Shown one piece after another: positions 7,600 to 16,992 of a DNA stretch of 64,000 bases. This DNA is from Erwinia psidii (GTDB taxonomy: Bacteria; Pseudomonadota; Gammaproteobacteria; Enterobacterales; Enterobacteriaceae): positions 104,341-168,340 of the forward strand of contig NZ_RHHM01000010.1 of the NCBI RefSeq assembly GCF_003846135.1, written 5' to 3'. The position numbers and the translations under genes are program-made. How positions within the stretch are numbered: position 1 is the first letter of the stretch; every line of letters starts with the position of its first letter. The notes below the pieces were generated by a model that worked only from the letters and a program-made list of their open reading frames with translations, was not told the DNA's origin and ran no database searches.

Positions 7600-10131
7600 A
7601 TGACTCTATTGCCTAATCAATGGTACAGGCTACGGCGTATTGCCGTGCCGGCCATTGTTTTGTTTTTGAGTGGTTCGGTTTCCGTCAGAGCCGAATTATA
7701 TTTCAATACGCAATCTCTCAGACTTAATCAGCAGCAACGGGAACAGGCAGACCTTTCCAGACTGGCCAGCGTGGATGCCCAGCTACCGGGAGAATATGAC
7801 GTCAGTGTGAGGGTGAATATGACCAATATTGGCAAGCAAAAGCTACATTTTCTTCCCTGCGGAAATCAACTCTGTGCCATGCTGACGCCGGCACTGTTGC
7901 GCACATGGGGAGTGAAGCTGTCCGCCATCCCCGCACTCTCTTCTTTATCCGATGATGAGCCGCTTAACCATCCAGGTGACTATATTACCGACTTTCGTGA
8001 ATCTTTTGATTTCGAACAGCAGCAGCTTAACATCACTTTCCCTCAGGCGGTGATGGATAACAGCCACCGTGGTTATATTCCGCCCGCACGCTGGGAGAAT
8101 GGGTTGCCAATGCTGTTCTCATCATACAGCTATACCGGTTCTCAAACGAAATATCGCGGGGAGGGTATGGGAAGCATCTGGATGCAGTATCTGAACCTGC
8201 GTAACGGGATTAACCTGGGAGCATGGCGAATTCGTAATTACAGTTATCTGGCACACAGCAATACGGCAGGAACATCATGGAACAGTATGCAGACCTGGAT
8301 TGAACGCGATCTGCCGGGGCTGCAATCCCGTCTGACCGTCGGTGAAGCCATCACGCCAGGGCTGGTTTTTGACAGTATGAGTTACCATGGTGTGTCTTTA
8401 TCCTCTCAGGACGAAATGCGCCCTGACAGCATGAGGGGCTACGCGCCAGAAATCCGGGGTATTGCACTGAGTAATGCAATGGTGGAAGTCTTGCAAAATG
8501 GTAATTTGCTTTATCAGACCTTTGTGACGCCCGGTAGTTTTGTGATCAACGATTTGTATGCCACTTCAACGTCAGGTGACTTACAGATACGGGTCCACGA
8601 AGAAGATGGCACCGTTCGGGAATTTACTCAGGCATTTGCCTCTCCGCCGGTTTCAGTCCGCAACGGCGTCACCCGCTTTTCCACCACGTTTGGGCAGTAC
8701 AGCCCCGGATCTGCCCGCTCATCCGGCAAAACTCAGCGTTTCTGGCAGGGCGAGGTGTTGCATGGCATCTCCGGCAACACGTCGTTATACGGCGGTGCGA
8801 TTTTAGCCGACAACTACCAGAGTGGATTACTGGGCGTAGGGCAGGGGCTGGGAGATTTAGGGGCGCTATCGCTGGATATCACACATGCCGTGACGACATT
8901 TGTTAATGAGAATCAGCAGAAAGGGCAATCTTTACGCCTGCGCTACAGCAAAAATTTCGATTCCACCGGAACCAATGTCGCTGTCGCCGGCTATCGGTAT
9001 TCCACGGGTGGGTACTACAGCTTTGATGAGGCCAGCGAAAATTATTTTTCCCAGGGTTACAGCGGCAACCAGATAAAAAACAGGATCCAGATATCAATGA
9101 GCCAGAATGCGGGGCAGCTTGGCTCGCTATCCCTGTCTGCCTGGCAACAGCAATATCGCGGCAGGCATAGCCCCACGTCGCGATCGGTTGCCGGTAACTG
9201 GAGTAAAAACTTCAATGGCATTGCAGTTGGTCTGAGCCAGAGCCAGAATCGGTCTTCACGAAGCCGACAACTGGACAATGTTACCTCTGCAAGCATCAGC
9301 CTGCCTCTGGGCAGATGGCTGGGTGGTGAGAATACCTCATTGCGTCAGAGTAACCGCATCACGCATTCCTCAAATGGTCTGACCAGCATGACCACCATGC
9401 TCAGTGGCAGCACGCTGGGGAAAAATAACCTCTCTTACTCACTGGCGCAAAGCCGTTCCCGGCAGAGCGGCAACCAGACCAGTGACGGTACCGCGCTGTC
9501 ACTTAGCTGGCAGGGTGATAAGGGCACTTATAATGCCGGATACAGTAATTTTTATGGGCAAAATGAGCGGCTAACGTGGGGCGTGAATGGTTCGATGGTG
9601 GTCCATCCTTACGGGATTACGCTCGCTCAGTCACTGCCTGAGGGTAGCAGCTACGCCCTTGTGCGCGCACCGGGAGCACAGGATGTCAGAGTGCTTAACC
9701 GTTCTGGTGTGGCCACCGACAGTCGTGGCTATGCCGTGGTTCCCACTTTAACGCCTTACCGTGAGAATGAAATCAGTCTGGATACGGGCACGCTTTCTGA
9801 CAATGTTGACCTGCTTAACCCTTCCCACAGTGCCGTACCGGTTCGTGAAGCGCTGGTTCTGACCGATTATCAGACCCTGATTGGTTATCGTCTCTTCATC
9901 AGGTTACAGCACGCGGGTAAACCTTTGCCTTTTGGCACGGTTGTCAGTGCCGGTCAAAGTAGTGGCATTGCCGATGAACATGGGCAGGTGTTTATTTCTG
10001 GCGTGCCGGATAAAACGGTACTCACCGCAGCGCTCTCTGACGGCAAATCCTGTAAAGCTGATTTTGATACACGTGGTCCGGGCATCAGGACATCGGGCGG
10101 CCTGCTCATCGCCAGTCTGGAGTGTCAGTAA
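7600..10131 (+). CDS. Outer-membrane fimbrial usher (FimD/PapC-like)
   Basis: The 843-residue usher has a signal peptide (cleavage near SVSVRA-ELYF), an N-terminal chaperone-subunit binding domain, a 24-strand translocation pore with plug, and two C-terminal beta-sandwich domains. Typical usher sequences include the GDYITDFRESFDF and PGLVFDSM segments, PGSFVINDLY, and the terminal pair of cysteines (SCKADFD and SLECQ). The length is normal. The stop codon overlaps the start of the next gene (TAATG), so the usher and the tip adhesin are translationally coupled. Confidence 0.95.
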   Translation: MTLLPNQWYRLRRIAVPAIVLFLSGSVSVRAELYFNTQSLRLNQQQREQADLSRLASVDAQLPGEYDVSVRVNMTNIGKQKLHFLPCGNQLCAMLTPALLRTWGVKLSAIPALSSLSDDEPLNHPGDYITDFRESFDFEQQQLNITFPQAVMDNSHRGYIPPARWENGLPMLFSSYSYTGSQTKYRGEGMGSIWMQYLNLRNGINLGAWRIRNYSYLAHSNTAGTSWNSMQTWIERDLPGLQSRLTVGEAITPGLVFDSMSYHGVSLSSQDEMRPDSMRGYAPEIRGIALSNAMVEVLQNGNLLYQTFVTPGSFVINDLYATSTSGDLQIRVHEEDGTVREFTQAFASPPVSVRNGVTRFSTTFGQYSPGSARSSGKTQRFWQGEVLHGISGNTSLYGGAILADNYQSGLLGVGQGLGDLGALSLDITHAVTTFVNENQQKGQSLRLRYSKNFDSTGTNVAVAGYRYSTGGYYSFDEASENYFSQGYSGNQIKNRIQISMSQNAGQLGSLSLSAWQQQYRGRHSPTSRSVAGNWSKNFNGIAVGLSQSQNRSSRSRQLDNVTSASISLPLGRWLGGENTSLRQSNRITHSSNGLTSMTTMLSGSTLGKNNLSYSLAQSRSRQSGNQTSDGTALSLSWQGDKGTYNAGYSNFYGQNERLTWGVNGSMVVHPYGITLAQSLPEGSSYALVRAPGAQDVRVLNRSGVATDSRGYAVVPTLTPYRENEISLDTGTLSDNVDLLNPSHSAVPVREALVLTDYQTLIGYRLFIRLQHAGKPLPFGTVVSAGQSSGIADEHGQVFISGVPDKTVLTAALSDGKSCKADFDTRGPGIRTSGGLLIASLECQ

Positions 10132-11144
10132 TGAAAAAAAAATTAGCGTTCACGTTCTTTGTCCTGTCAGTGTTTTGCTACTCCGGGTCAGCGCTGGCGA
10201 CGGGTTATTGCACTTCAGCCGTGGATGCTCATACCATAGAGCTTGGCACTATCTATGTGCCAGTGCAGAGCACCACCGGTGACATCGTTAGCATGTCACA
10301 GAGAGATATTCAGGTGACCTGCGACGCTGATGTCTCTACCTATCTGCAACCGGGCGATCCTGATTTTGTCTGGGGATCGACGGGGGAAACGTTTATGACG
10401 CCGGAGGGGATAAGCTGTGCCATCGTTGACAGCGGATTTGCTCTGGAAGGGACAGGTCTGGGACTGGTCTGGATCCAAAGAAATTCAGGCTCGAATGGCT
10501 GGTCTTGCCTGAGTGGCGCACTAATCGGTGCAGGCAAAGTAAGAAGGGGACTGGTCAGACGTGGTTTGACGACCCTGACGGATAAGTTCTATGTGGTCAG
10601 AACCTCATTGCCTCTGGTATACAAGAATGCCGGGAACATCACACAATCTATCGGCGTTGATGAAGCCGATGAGAATCGCGTGGCGATTGGCCAGTTATAT
10701 ACGATCTATATTTCAGGCAATGTCATCATTGAAAGCGGCGGCTGCACTATTGAATCGAACCCCGTCGTATCCATGGGAACCGTGTCGACATCAACGTTTA
10801 GGGGTATTGGCACTCGCGGAGCGAATGTGCCTTTTTATATCGATCTACAGAAATGCTACGGAGTGGAAAAAAAGATTGATATCGCTTTTCAACCTGTTTC
10901 AGGATTCCTTGATGAGGCAAATTCGGTGATTGCTCTCGAAGAGGGAAGCAATGCCGCCAGCGGGGTGGGTATCCAGCTGATGTTCAATGGTGAGAACATC
11001 CACACCGATGGATCTTACCATTCTTTTCCACTGCAACAGGGGCTGACCCGCCTGCCGTTTGTCGCACGTTATTACCAGGTGGCGAACACGGTCACGCCGG
11101 GTACGGTTGAATCCTCAGTGATTTTTTATGTTTACTATGAATAA
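10131..11144 (+). CDS. Two-domain fimbrial tip adhesin
   Basis: The ATG at 10131 shares its A with the usher stop codon. The 337-residue product has a signal peptide (MKKKLAFTFFVLSVF...ALA). An N-terminal lectin-like domain of about 190 residues shows no obvious family. A C-terminal pilin domain starts around GGCTIESNPVVSMG, contains a second Cys (LQKCYG) and ends in an alternating hydrophobic strand (VIFYVYYE). This is the architecture of FimH/MrkD-type tip adhesins. The receptor cannot be told from the sequence. It is the last gene of the operon. Confidence 0.85.
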   Translation: MKKKLAFTFFVLSVFCYSGSALATGYCTSAVDAHTIELGTIYVPVQSTTGDIVSMSQRDIQVTCDADVSTYLQPGDPDFVWGSTGETFMTPEGISCAIVDSGFALEGTGLGLVWIQRNSGSNGWSCLSGALIGAGKVRRGLVRRGLTTLTDKFYVVRTSLPLVYKNAGNITQSIGVDEADENRVAIGQLYTIYISGNVIIESGGCTIESNPVVSMGTVSTSTFRGIGTRGANVPFYIDLQKCYGVEKKIDIAFQPVSGFLDEANSVIALEEGSNAASGVGIQLMFNGENIHTDGSYHSFPLQQGLTRLPFVARYYQVANTVTPGTVESSVIFYVYYE

Positions 11145-11188
11145 AAAGCGCATATAAGCGCTCACCCGGTGCGAAAGCAAACGGTAAT

Positions 11189-11219
11189 CGCCCGTGCGTT
11201 GTTCTGCCACGGGCGGCTT
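11189..11219. terminator. Hairpin between converging adhesin and siderophore receptor genes
   Basis: CGCCCGTG (11189-11196) pairs with CACGGGCG (11208-11215). No long T-run follows on either side. Its position between two converging genes suggests a weak bidirectional terminator. Confidence 0.5.
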
Positions 11220-11237
11220 ACTTACCGACCGATCAAA

Positions 11238-13355
11238 TTAAAAATCATAACCAACGGTGGCGATAAGAGTACGTTCAGCCCCCCAGTAGCAGAAGCCAGT
11301 ACCGTAGCAGGCCGACACGTAATCACGGTCGGTCAGGTTATTGGCGTTCAGCTGCACAAAGGCGCCTTTCAGGCTGCTGTTCCATGCGCCCAGATCGGCG
11401 CGAACCGAGGCATCAAACAGGGTGGCAGAAGGCAAACGGGTGGTATTTTCGTTATCGGCCCACTGTTTGCCGATGTAGCGCACACCGGCGCCAACACTTA
11501 TCCCATAATCAAACTGATACTTCGCCCACGCGGACGCCATTGAGTCCGGTGTGACATAAGGCGTATGCCCGTCATTACCGTCAACGGCATCTTTAAAACG
11601 TACATGGTTAAGGGTGTAGCTGGCAACGGTACTCAGACGCGGTGTCAGCTGATTATGGGCTTCCAGCTCAATACCCTGAGAATGTACTTTTCCTGCAGGC
11701 TCATAGTAGGACCCGACCACAACGCGGTTGCCCACATCTTTTTGCGTCAAATCGTACACTGCCAGCGAATAGAGGTCAGAAGTACCGTGCGGCTGATATT
11801 TCACCCCGGTTTCATACTGTTCAGAGGTGGTGGGCTTCAGCAGATTACCATCCGCACCAGACAGGGATTGAGGCGTAATGGCCTGACTGTAGCTGACATA
11901 AGGTGAAATGCCATTATCAAAGGCATAGAGCAGTGCGGCGCGGCCGCTAACGTGGTCATCCTGTCGACGGTATTTGGTGCCATAGTCATAATTATCCGTC
12001 TGTGAGACAAGACGATCATATCGGCCAGACACGTTGAAATGCCATTTCTGCCACTGCATTTCATCCTGTAAATAGACACCAGCCTGAGAGTAACGACGTT
12101 GTGAATTATAGAACGTGTAGCTTCGTTGCGTGCCCACCGCTTCACCGGTCAGGGCATTGAGTTGGCTGGCATAGTCACCGGCATCGCTCAGGGCGTTTTT
12201 GTACTGATGATATTCAGCACCCAGCACCATCTTATGATTAACGTCACCGGTGGCAAAGTCGGCTTCCAGCTGGTTGTCAAGGGCGAACGCATCCAGCGAT
12301 GAACGTGAACCGGAGTAGTAGCGATTCAGCAGGTCCGGGTTACTGCTGTCCCAGCCAATCTGATAGACCTGATCCAAATCAACATCGGAATGTGAGTAGC
12401 TGGCGGTGGAGCGAAAAGCCCAGGTGTCATTGAAACGGTGTGAAAATTGATAGCTGTAAATCTGTTCGCGTCGCTTGAACTGATCCAGTGAACTGTCACC
12501 ATCGTAAAAACCGCTGCTCAACTTGCGGCCATTGTGTTCGGTGATGCTGCCGTCACCGGGAACCGAACTGTGATAGCCGCCGGAGGGATCTTTCTGTAAA
12601 TAAGCCCGCAGCAGAAGAGAGGTATCTTCGTCTGGCTGCCACAGCAGGGAAGGGGAGATAGCATATTTCTCTTCCCTTGTGTGATCGTACTGGGTGTTAC
12701 TGTTACGGGTAATTCCGGTCAGGCGAAACGCCCATTGATCGTTAATCGCATTGGTATAGTCAAACGCCACGCTGTTGGTACTGTTGGTCCCGGTTGAGGC
12801 ACGGAAGTGGCCTTCCTGAATAAACTGCGGTCGTTTGGCGCTTTCCATCACCAGGCCGCCAGGTACGGTCTGACCATACAGGGCAGAGGACGGGCCTTTA
12901 ATCACGTCGATGCGGTCGAGAAACCATGGATCCACCTGCAACACATTGTAGCTGCCTGGATCGCTCATCAGACGCAGGCCATCGAGGAAAATATTGTCCA
13001 CGTCACCGCCATGAAAACCACGCAGTGAAACGGTATCGTAGCGGCTGGCAGCCCCGGCGAAATTAGTGAAAGCGCCAGCGGTGTAATTCAGCGCCTGATT
13101 GACATCCAACGCGCCCTGGTCCTCCATCTGCTGGCGGGTTACCACGGAGACAGACTGTGCGGTAGTAATCAAAGGCCGATCGGTTTTCATTGCGCCTGTG
13201 CTGGTTTTGGCGTTGTAACCGGTGGTCGGTGTGGTCGCTGTTTCATCGGGTTGTGCGGTAACAATCATGTTATCCGCTGCGAAAGAGAGAACCGGAGAAA
13301 TCAGTGCGATGGAACAAAGCAGGGCAGAACGCTTCAGAGTAAACGGCATTCTCAT
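11238..13355 (-). CDS. foxA: TonB-dependent siderophore receptor (FoxA/FhuA type)
   Basis: This 705-residue outer-membrane receptor has a signal peptide (cleavage near LSFAA-DNM), a TonB-box-like MIVTAQ just after it, a plug domain (about 55-165; ...VSLRGF, IFLDGLR, IKGPSSALYGQ) and a 22-strand barrel ending in Phe. A cysteine pair lies close to the C-terminus (ACYGTGFCYWGAER), as in hydroxamate receptors FhuA and FoxA. Ferrioxamine or ferrichrome is the most likely ligand, but the exact siderophore is inference. A Fur-box-like AT-rich palindrome lies about 90-115 bases upstream, so iron should repress it. No siderophore ABC transporter genes adjoin it in the window. Confidence 0.85.
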   Translation of the reverse strand: MRMPFTLKRSALLCSIALISPVLSFAADNMIVTAQPDETATTPTTGYNAKTSTGAMKTDRPLITTAQSVSVVTRQQMEDQGALDVNQALNYTAGAFTNFAGAASRYDTVSLRGFHGGDVDNIFLDGLRLMSDPGSYNVLQVDPWFLDRIDVIKGPSSALYGQTVPGGLVMESAKRPQFIQEGHFRASTGTNSTNSVAFDYTNAINDQWAFRLTGITRNSNTQYDHTREEKYAISPSLLWQPDEDTSLLLRAYLQKDPSGGYHSSVPGDGSITEHNGRKLSSGFYDGDSSLDQFKRREQIYSYQFSHRFNDTWAFRSTASYSHSDVDLDQVYQIGWDSSNPDLLNRYYSGSRSSLDAFALDNQLEADFATGDVNHKMVLGAEYHQYKNALSDAGDYASQLNALTGEAVGTQRSYTFYNSQRRYSQAGVYLQDEMQWQKWHFNVSGRYDRLVSQTDNYDYGTKYRRQDDHVSGRAALLYAFDNGISPYVSYSQAITPQSLSGADGNLLKPTTSEQYETGVKYQPHGTSDLYSLAVYDLTQKDVGNRVVVGSYYEPAGKVHSQGIELEAHNQLTPRLSTVASYTLNHVRFKDAVDGNDGHTPYVTPDSMASAWAKYQFDYGISVGAGVRYIGKQWADNENTTRLPSATLFDASVRADLGAWNSSLKGAFVQLNANNLTDRDYVSACYGTGFCYWGAERTLIATVGYDF

Positions 13356-13445
13356 TGTCAGTTACCTTACAAAATGTGTGGCCGGTAGAATTGGCCTACG
13401 CCGACAGAAGTGGAAAGAGGCGTAGTGATAATAATGTAAAGATTA

Positions 13446-13470
13446 ATGATAATCTCAATGAGAATTATTA
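13446..13470 (-). promoter_or_regulatory. Fur box upstream of the siderophore receptor
   Basis: The sequence ATGATAATCTCAATGAGAATTATT contains overlapping GATAAT-like hexamers arranged as an imperfect palindrome, close to the Fur consensus. It lies in the promoter region of the receptor gene. Confidence 0.75.
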
Positions 13471-13537
13471 ACTTTTGTATTCGAAGATTCAAGTAATGAT
13501 TTACATATCAATTACCTGTTAATGACATGGATTTAAC

Positions 13538-13559
13538 ACGTGGCACTTTCGTGCCACGT
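13538..13559 (-). terminator. Hairpin downstream of treA
   Basis: ACGTGGCAC and GTGCCACGT form a perfect 9-bp stem around TTTC. It lies just beyond the treA stop. The T-run is poor, so it may act as a weak terminator or a 3' stabiliser. Confidence 0.6.
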
Positions 13560-13563
13560 TGTG

Positions 13564-15231
13564 CTACTGCTTTTTGGTGATATCGCTGACGTTATTGCAA
13601 ACAACATTTTCAGGGCAGTAAAGATCCATCAGCTTCAGCGTTACGCCATTGGTCCAGCCAAAACCATCCTGTAACGGATACTCTCCGCCGCCACCGCCGC
13701 CCAGCCCTTTACCGTCCACCACATATTTTTCCACCAGCTTGTGCTGTTTATCGTAAGTGGCCTGTACGTTATTAAGAAAGCGTATACCGATCTCTTTTGC
13801 CAGCGCCTGTTTGCCGTAGTTGTTCAGCCCCTCGACGGCGGCCCACTGTAGCGGCGCCCAGCCGTTTGGCGCATCCCACTGCTGGCCATTGTTAACCGTG
13901 GTGGTTACCAAACCGCCTTCTTTCAGCAGCTGTTTTTCCACGGCAGAAGCCGTTTTATCCGCCTGCTGCGGCGTTGCCACTTTCAGCCAGAGTGGGAACA
14001 GCGTGGCGGCGGTCAGCTGTGGGCGTACCGTGCCACTCTGCCAGCCATAATCGGCATACCAGCCCTGTTTTTCATCCCACATATAACGGTTAATGGCCTG
14101 CTGACGCTTTGTTGCCAGCTGCGTGAAATGCTGGCTGGCCTGCTCATCTTTAGTCAGATGAGTAGCATGGGCCAGCGTCATTTCAAGGTGGAAAAGCAGT
14201 GAGTTGAGGTCAACCGGAAGAATACGGGTAGTCTGAATGGTGGCTATTTCTCCGGGCCTTGCAAACCAGCGGGAGCTGAAATCCCAGCCGGAGGCGGCAC
14301 CGGCACGCAGATCGCGGTACAGTTCGTTTTTGTTACGTCCGCCCGCTTTCTGCATGGTGGCGATATCGTCCATCCAGGATTCGGTGCGTGGTACGTCACG
14401 GGCGTCCCAGAAACGGTTAAGGACGGTGCCATTCTTCAGTCGCACTGCACGCTGGCTGGCCTCACCAGGTTTCAGCGCGTCAGCGCCAGCCATCCAGTAA
14501 TCGTACTCTTTCCGAAGTTCTGGCAGATAGCGACGGTAAACTTCATCCCCCTGATGCTGTGCCAGCAGATCGACCATCATGCTGAAAAACGGTGGCTGTG
14601 AACGGCTGAGGTAATAGCTGCGGTTGCCATTGGGAATATGGCCATATTTATCCAGTAAAAAAGCGAAATTATTCACCATATTCTCTACGCGATCCCAGTG
14701 TCCGCTTTCTGCCAGGCCAAGCATAGTGAAGTAGCTGTCCCAGTAATAGACCTCGCGGAAGCGGCCACCGGGTACCACATAGGGTGCAGGCAGCGTCAGC
14801 AGCGAATCCCACGAACTGGCCTGATGGGCGGTACGGGTCAACACAGGCCAAAGCCCGTTGATATGCTGACGCAAACTTTGTCCGGCGGGCGGCTGATATG
14901 CTTTTCCGTCGCCGGGCAGAATAAAATTAGCCGCCACAAAACGCTTCAGATCAAAACCATGCTGGCTTTTTTGCATTTGCCAGTCGGCAACGATCAGGGA
15001 AGGATTGCTTTTGGCAACGGCATCAGCAAACGTTTTCTGATCGGAAAAGATTTTGGCCACCTGTACTTCCTGAAACAGTGGCCCGAAGAGAATATCGGGC
15101 GGTTGTGGTGAAGCCGTCAGCATCCGCTGGGGGATATCCGCCGCTGTGGCATAGCCAGTCTGGGCCAGCGCCGCAACCAGCAAGGGTAGCACCAGCGCGG
15201 TTTTCCATTGATGTTTTTCGACTCTTTGCAT
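13564..15231 (-). CDS. treA: Periplasmic alpha,alpha-trehalase TreA
   Basis: TreA (glycoside hydrolase family 37) splits trehalose into two glucose molecules in the periplasm, letting the cell use trehalose under osmotic stress. The 555-residue protein has a signal peptide ([16 protein letters not shown]). Family signatures are [14 protein letters not shown] and [10 protein letters not shown], and a Gly-rich loop leads into [13 protein letters not shown], where the catalytic Glu lies. The acid Asp lies in the SGWDFSSRW segment. The length matches E. coli TreA (565). The ribosome binding site AGGGAGA precedes the ATG. The Cys-rich tail ([11 protein letters not shown]) is a small extension. Confidence 0.95.
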   Translation of the reverse strand: MQRVEKHQWKTALVLPLLVAALAQTGYATAADIPQRMLTASPQPPDILFGPLFQEVQVAKIFSDQKTFADAVAKSNPSLIVADWQMQKSQHGFDLKRFVAANFILPGDGKAYQPPAGQSLRQHINGLWPVLTRTAHQASSWDSLLTLPAPYVVPGGRFREVYYWDSYFTMLGLAESGHWDRVENMVNNFAFLLDKYGHIPNGNRSYYLSRSQPPFFSMMVDLLAQHQGDEVYRRYLPELRKEYDYWMAGADALKPGEASQRAVRLKNGTVLNRFWDARDVPRTESWMDDIATMQKAGGRNKNELYRDLRAGAASGWDFSSRWFARPGEIATIQTTRILPVDLNSLLFHLEMTLAHATHLTKDEQASQHFTQLATKRQQAINRYMWDEKQGWYADYGWQSGTVRPQLTAATLFPLWLKVATPQQADKTASAVEKQLLKEGGLVTTTVNNGQQWDAPNGWAPLQWAAVEGLNNYGKQALAKEIGIRFLNNVQATYDKQHKLVEKYVVDGKGLGGGGGGEYPLQDGFGWTNGVTLKLMDLYCPENVVCNNVSDITKKQ

Positions 15232-15771
15232 TGGTTATTCTCCCTGAACGGATTCAGCGATCCGTAACTTATTGACCGTAAAAAAACTTTAGACGATTTT
15301 TTACAGAACGTGACCAGGACAGCGGGAAGTGTGAAGCCGCCAGGGTTTTCAGAGATCGGCAGCAGAACGAGGTTAATCTCAGATGGAAAATTGCCAGATA
15401 GCCTGCTAATAAGCAGAAACGTTTTTGAATACCTTACCAATATGCCCGGTGAACAACAGGGCACAGCTGTTGTTCCGGCCTCAGGGGGGGGCTTTTAATA
15501 TTTAATCTCTTCAGTTTTGATAATTAATAAAACCAATTACCTGGTGTTATTACGTCACGTTACTTTTCTGTTTATTTTAATTATTGGTGCCTTTATGTCA
15601 GCATCATTACGATTTTTTTAGTGATTGGTAGCCCTGAAGTTTATAATAAATTTTTATTTTACTGATAAGGTGAAAAATAATTTAAATTAGAAAAAACAAT
15701 GACTGAGTTTTTATCAGGCAGAAGATAGTATCGATAAAAATATAATTGGTTTATCACCTAAAAGGACTTGA
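15232..15771. other. Intergenic gap, AT-rich in its second half
   Basis: The part near treA should hold its promoter. The stretch 15490-15770 is markedly AT-rich and leads into the VasL-like gene. No small gene or RNA structure is supported. Confidence 0.4.
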
Positions 15772-16953
15772 ATGATGACCACACCAACACAAAATATCCT
15801 GCATACGGGAAGCGATCCCCGCGCCGTAGCGGAATTTATCGAGCTTCGTCGTGAAACAGCAAAAATAAGTCATTCCACCCTCAAAGATATTGACTGGCAG
15901 CGGGTGGAGGAACTGTCAATCGCGTTGTTCCGATGTAATGGCATGGATTTGCAAAGCGTCGCATGGTACACCATGGCAAGGGCATGGCGCGCCGGTCTGG
16001 CGGGGCTGTGTGAGGGCCTTGAAATCGTCACGGCGATGATGAAGTATCAATGGCCTACGCTGTGGCCTCATCCTCTGTCTGCCCGGCTGGCGATTGTCAC
16101 CTGGCTGAGTACCGGTATTCAGCAATTGATCCGTTCCCTGAACTTCAGCCAGCAGGATCTTCCTCTGCTGCTCAGGCTAAAATCCCAGCTTGATGAGAAT
16201 GTCGACACCCTGGAAAGGCTGGCGCAAAAACATCTGTCACAGCTTGACTGGCTTAAAGTCCAGGTGAGTGATTTGATTGGCCGGTATGCGCCCCCCGGAC
16301 ATGAATTGCCGATGGACCGCCGCGATTTTCAGCAAAACGATGAGGCAAAAGGCGACGGAACTGTTCCTCCTTCCCATACTGCCGATGTATACACGCCGCT
16401 GATCTACGTCCCACGCGATCTCACCTCGTCAACGGCGCTCAATGTTTCGTTGAGTTTCTGGGAGCGCAGTCGAGGTTTCATTGCCGGGATGATTGCGATG
16501 GTGCTGTTTGGCACAATGGTGATATGGGCCTGTGAACTGATGCAGCCTGTGCCCGGCAGGGCGCAGCGAATGACCATGCTTGCTCAGCAGATCACCCCGC
16601 AGCAGTTCAGACCGGATGTCAGCTGGCAGCAGAGCGCGGCGGCAATGGCCTTACCGGAGGAGCAGATGCAGTTGTGGCAGACAGCGCGATATCGCCTGCA
16701 AAAGCTCAACGAAGAACTTGACGCGATGGAACAGGCGAATCCGCAGTGCGTGATACTGCCTGAAGTAAAGGCAAGAGTGGTGACCATCCAGCAACCGGTT
16801 CAGGAGCTGATACCCACAGAAGAGCTACTGCGTAAGCTGGCAAAGAATAACACCTCACCGGTATTGCGCGGAAAAATTGAATTACGGCTAAAGCAGCTGC
16901 TTGCACGTTACGCGCTGATCCTGCGAGAGGATCAGCACGATGACGAGGTATAA
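15772..16953 (+). CDS. Orphan VasL/ImpA-N (TssA-like) T6SS-associated protein
   Basis: This 393-residue protein begins with an ImpA-N-type domain (about 10-140, with the EGLEIVTAMMKYQWPTLWP signature of TssA/VasL proteins). A linker follows, then one clear membrane segment (about 240-260, FIAGMIAMVLFGTMVIW) and a helical VasL-type C-terminal domain of about 130 residues. VasL-like proteins are inner-membrane accessories of type VI secretion systems thought to act on sheath assembly. AAGGAC precedes tandem ATG codons at 15772 and 15775. No other T6SS gene (tssB, C, K, M, hcp, vgrG) is in the window, so it is an orphan: a relic of a lost cluster, or a partner for one elsewhere. Confidence 0.78.
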   Translation: MMTTPTQNILHTGSDPRAVAEFIELRRETAKISHSTLKDIDWQRVEELSIALFRCNGMDLQSVAWYTMARAWRAGLAGLCEGLEIVTAMMKYQWPTLWPHPLSARLAIVTWLSTGIQQLIRSLNFSQQDLPLLLRLKSQLDENVDTLERLAQKHLSQLDWLKVQVSDLIGRYAPPGHELPMDRRDFQQNDEAKGDGTVPPSHTADVYTPLIYVPRDLTSSTALNVSLSFWERSRGFIAGMIAMVLFGTMVIWACELMQPVPGRAQRMTMLAQQITPQQFRPDVSWQQSAAAMALPEEQMQLWQTARYRLQKLNEELDAMEQANPQCVILPEVKARVVTIQQPVQELIPTEELLRKLAKNNTSPVLRGKIELRLKQLLARYALILREDQHDDEV

Positions 16954-16992
16954 AAGTGCGCATCTCCACGTCTGTGACGTAATGCACAGGGT

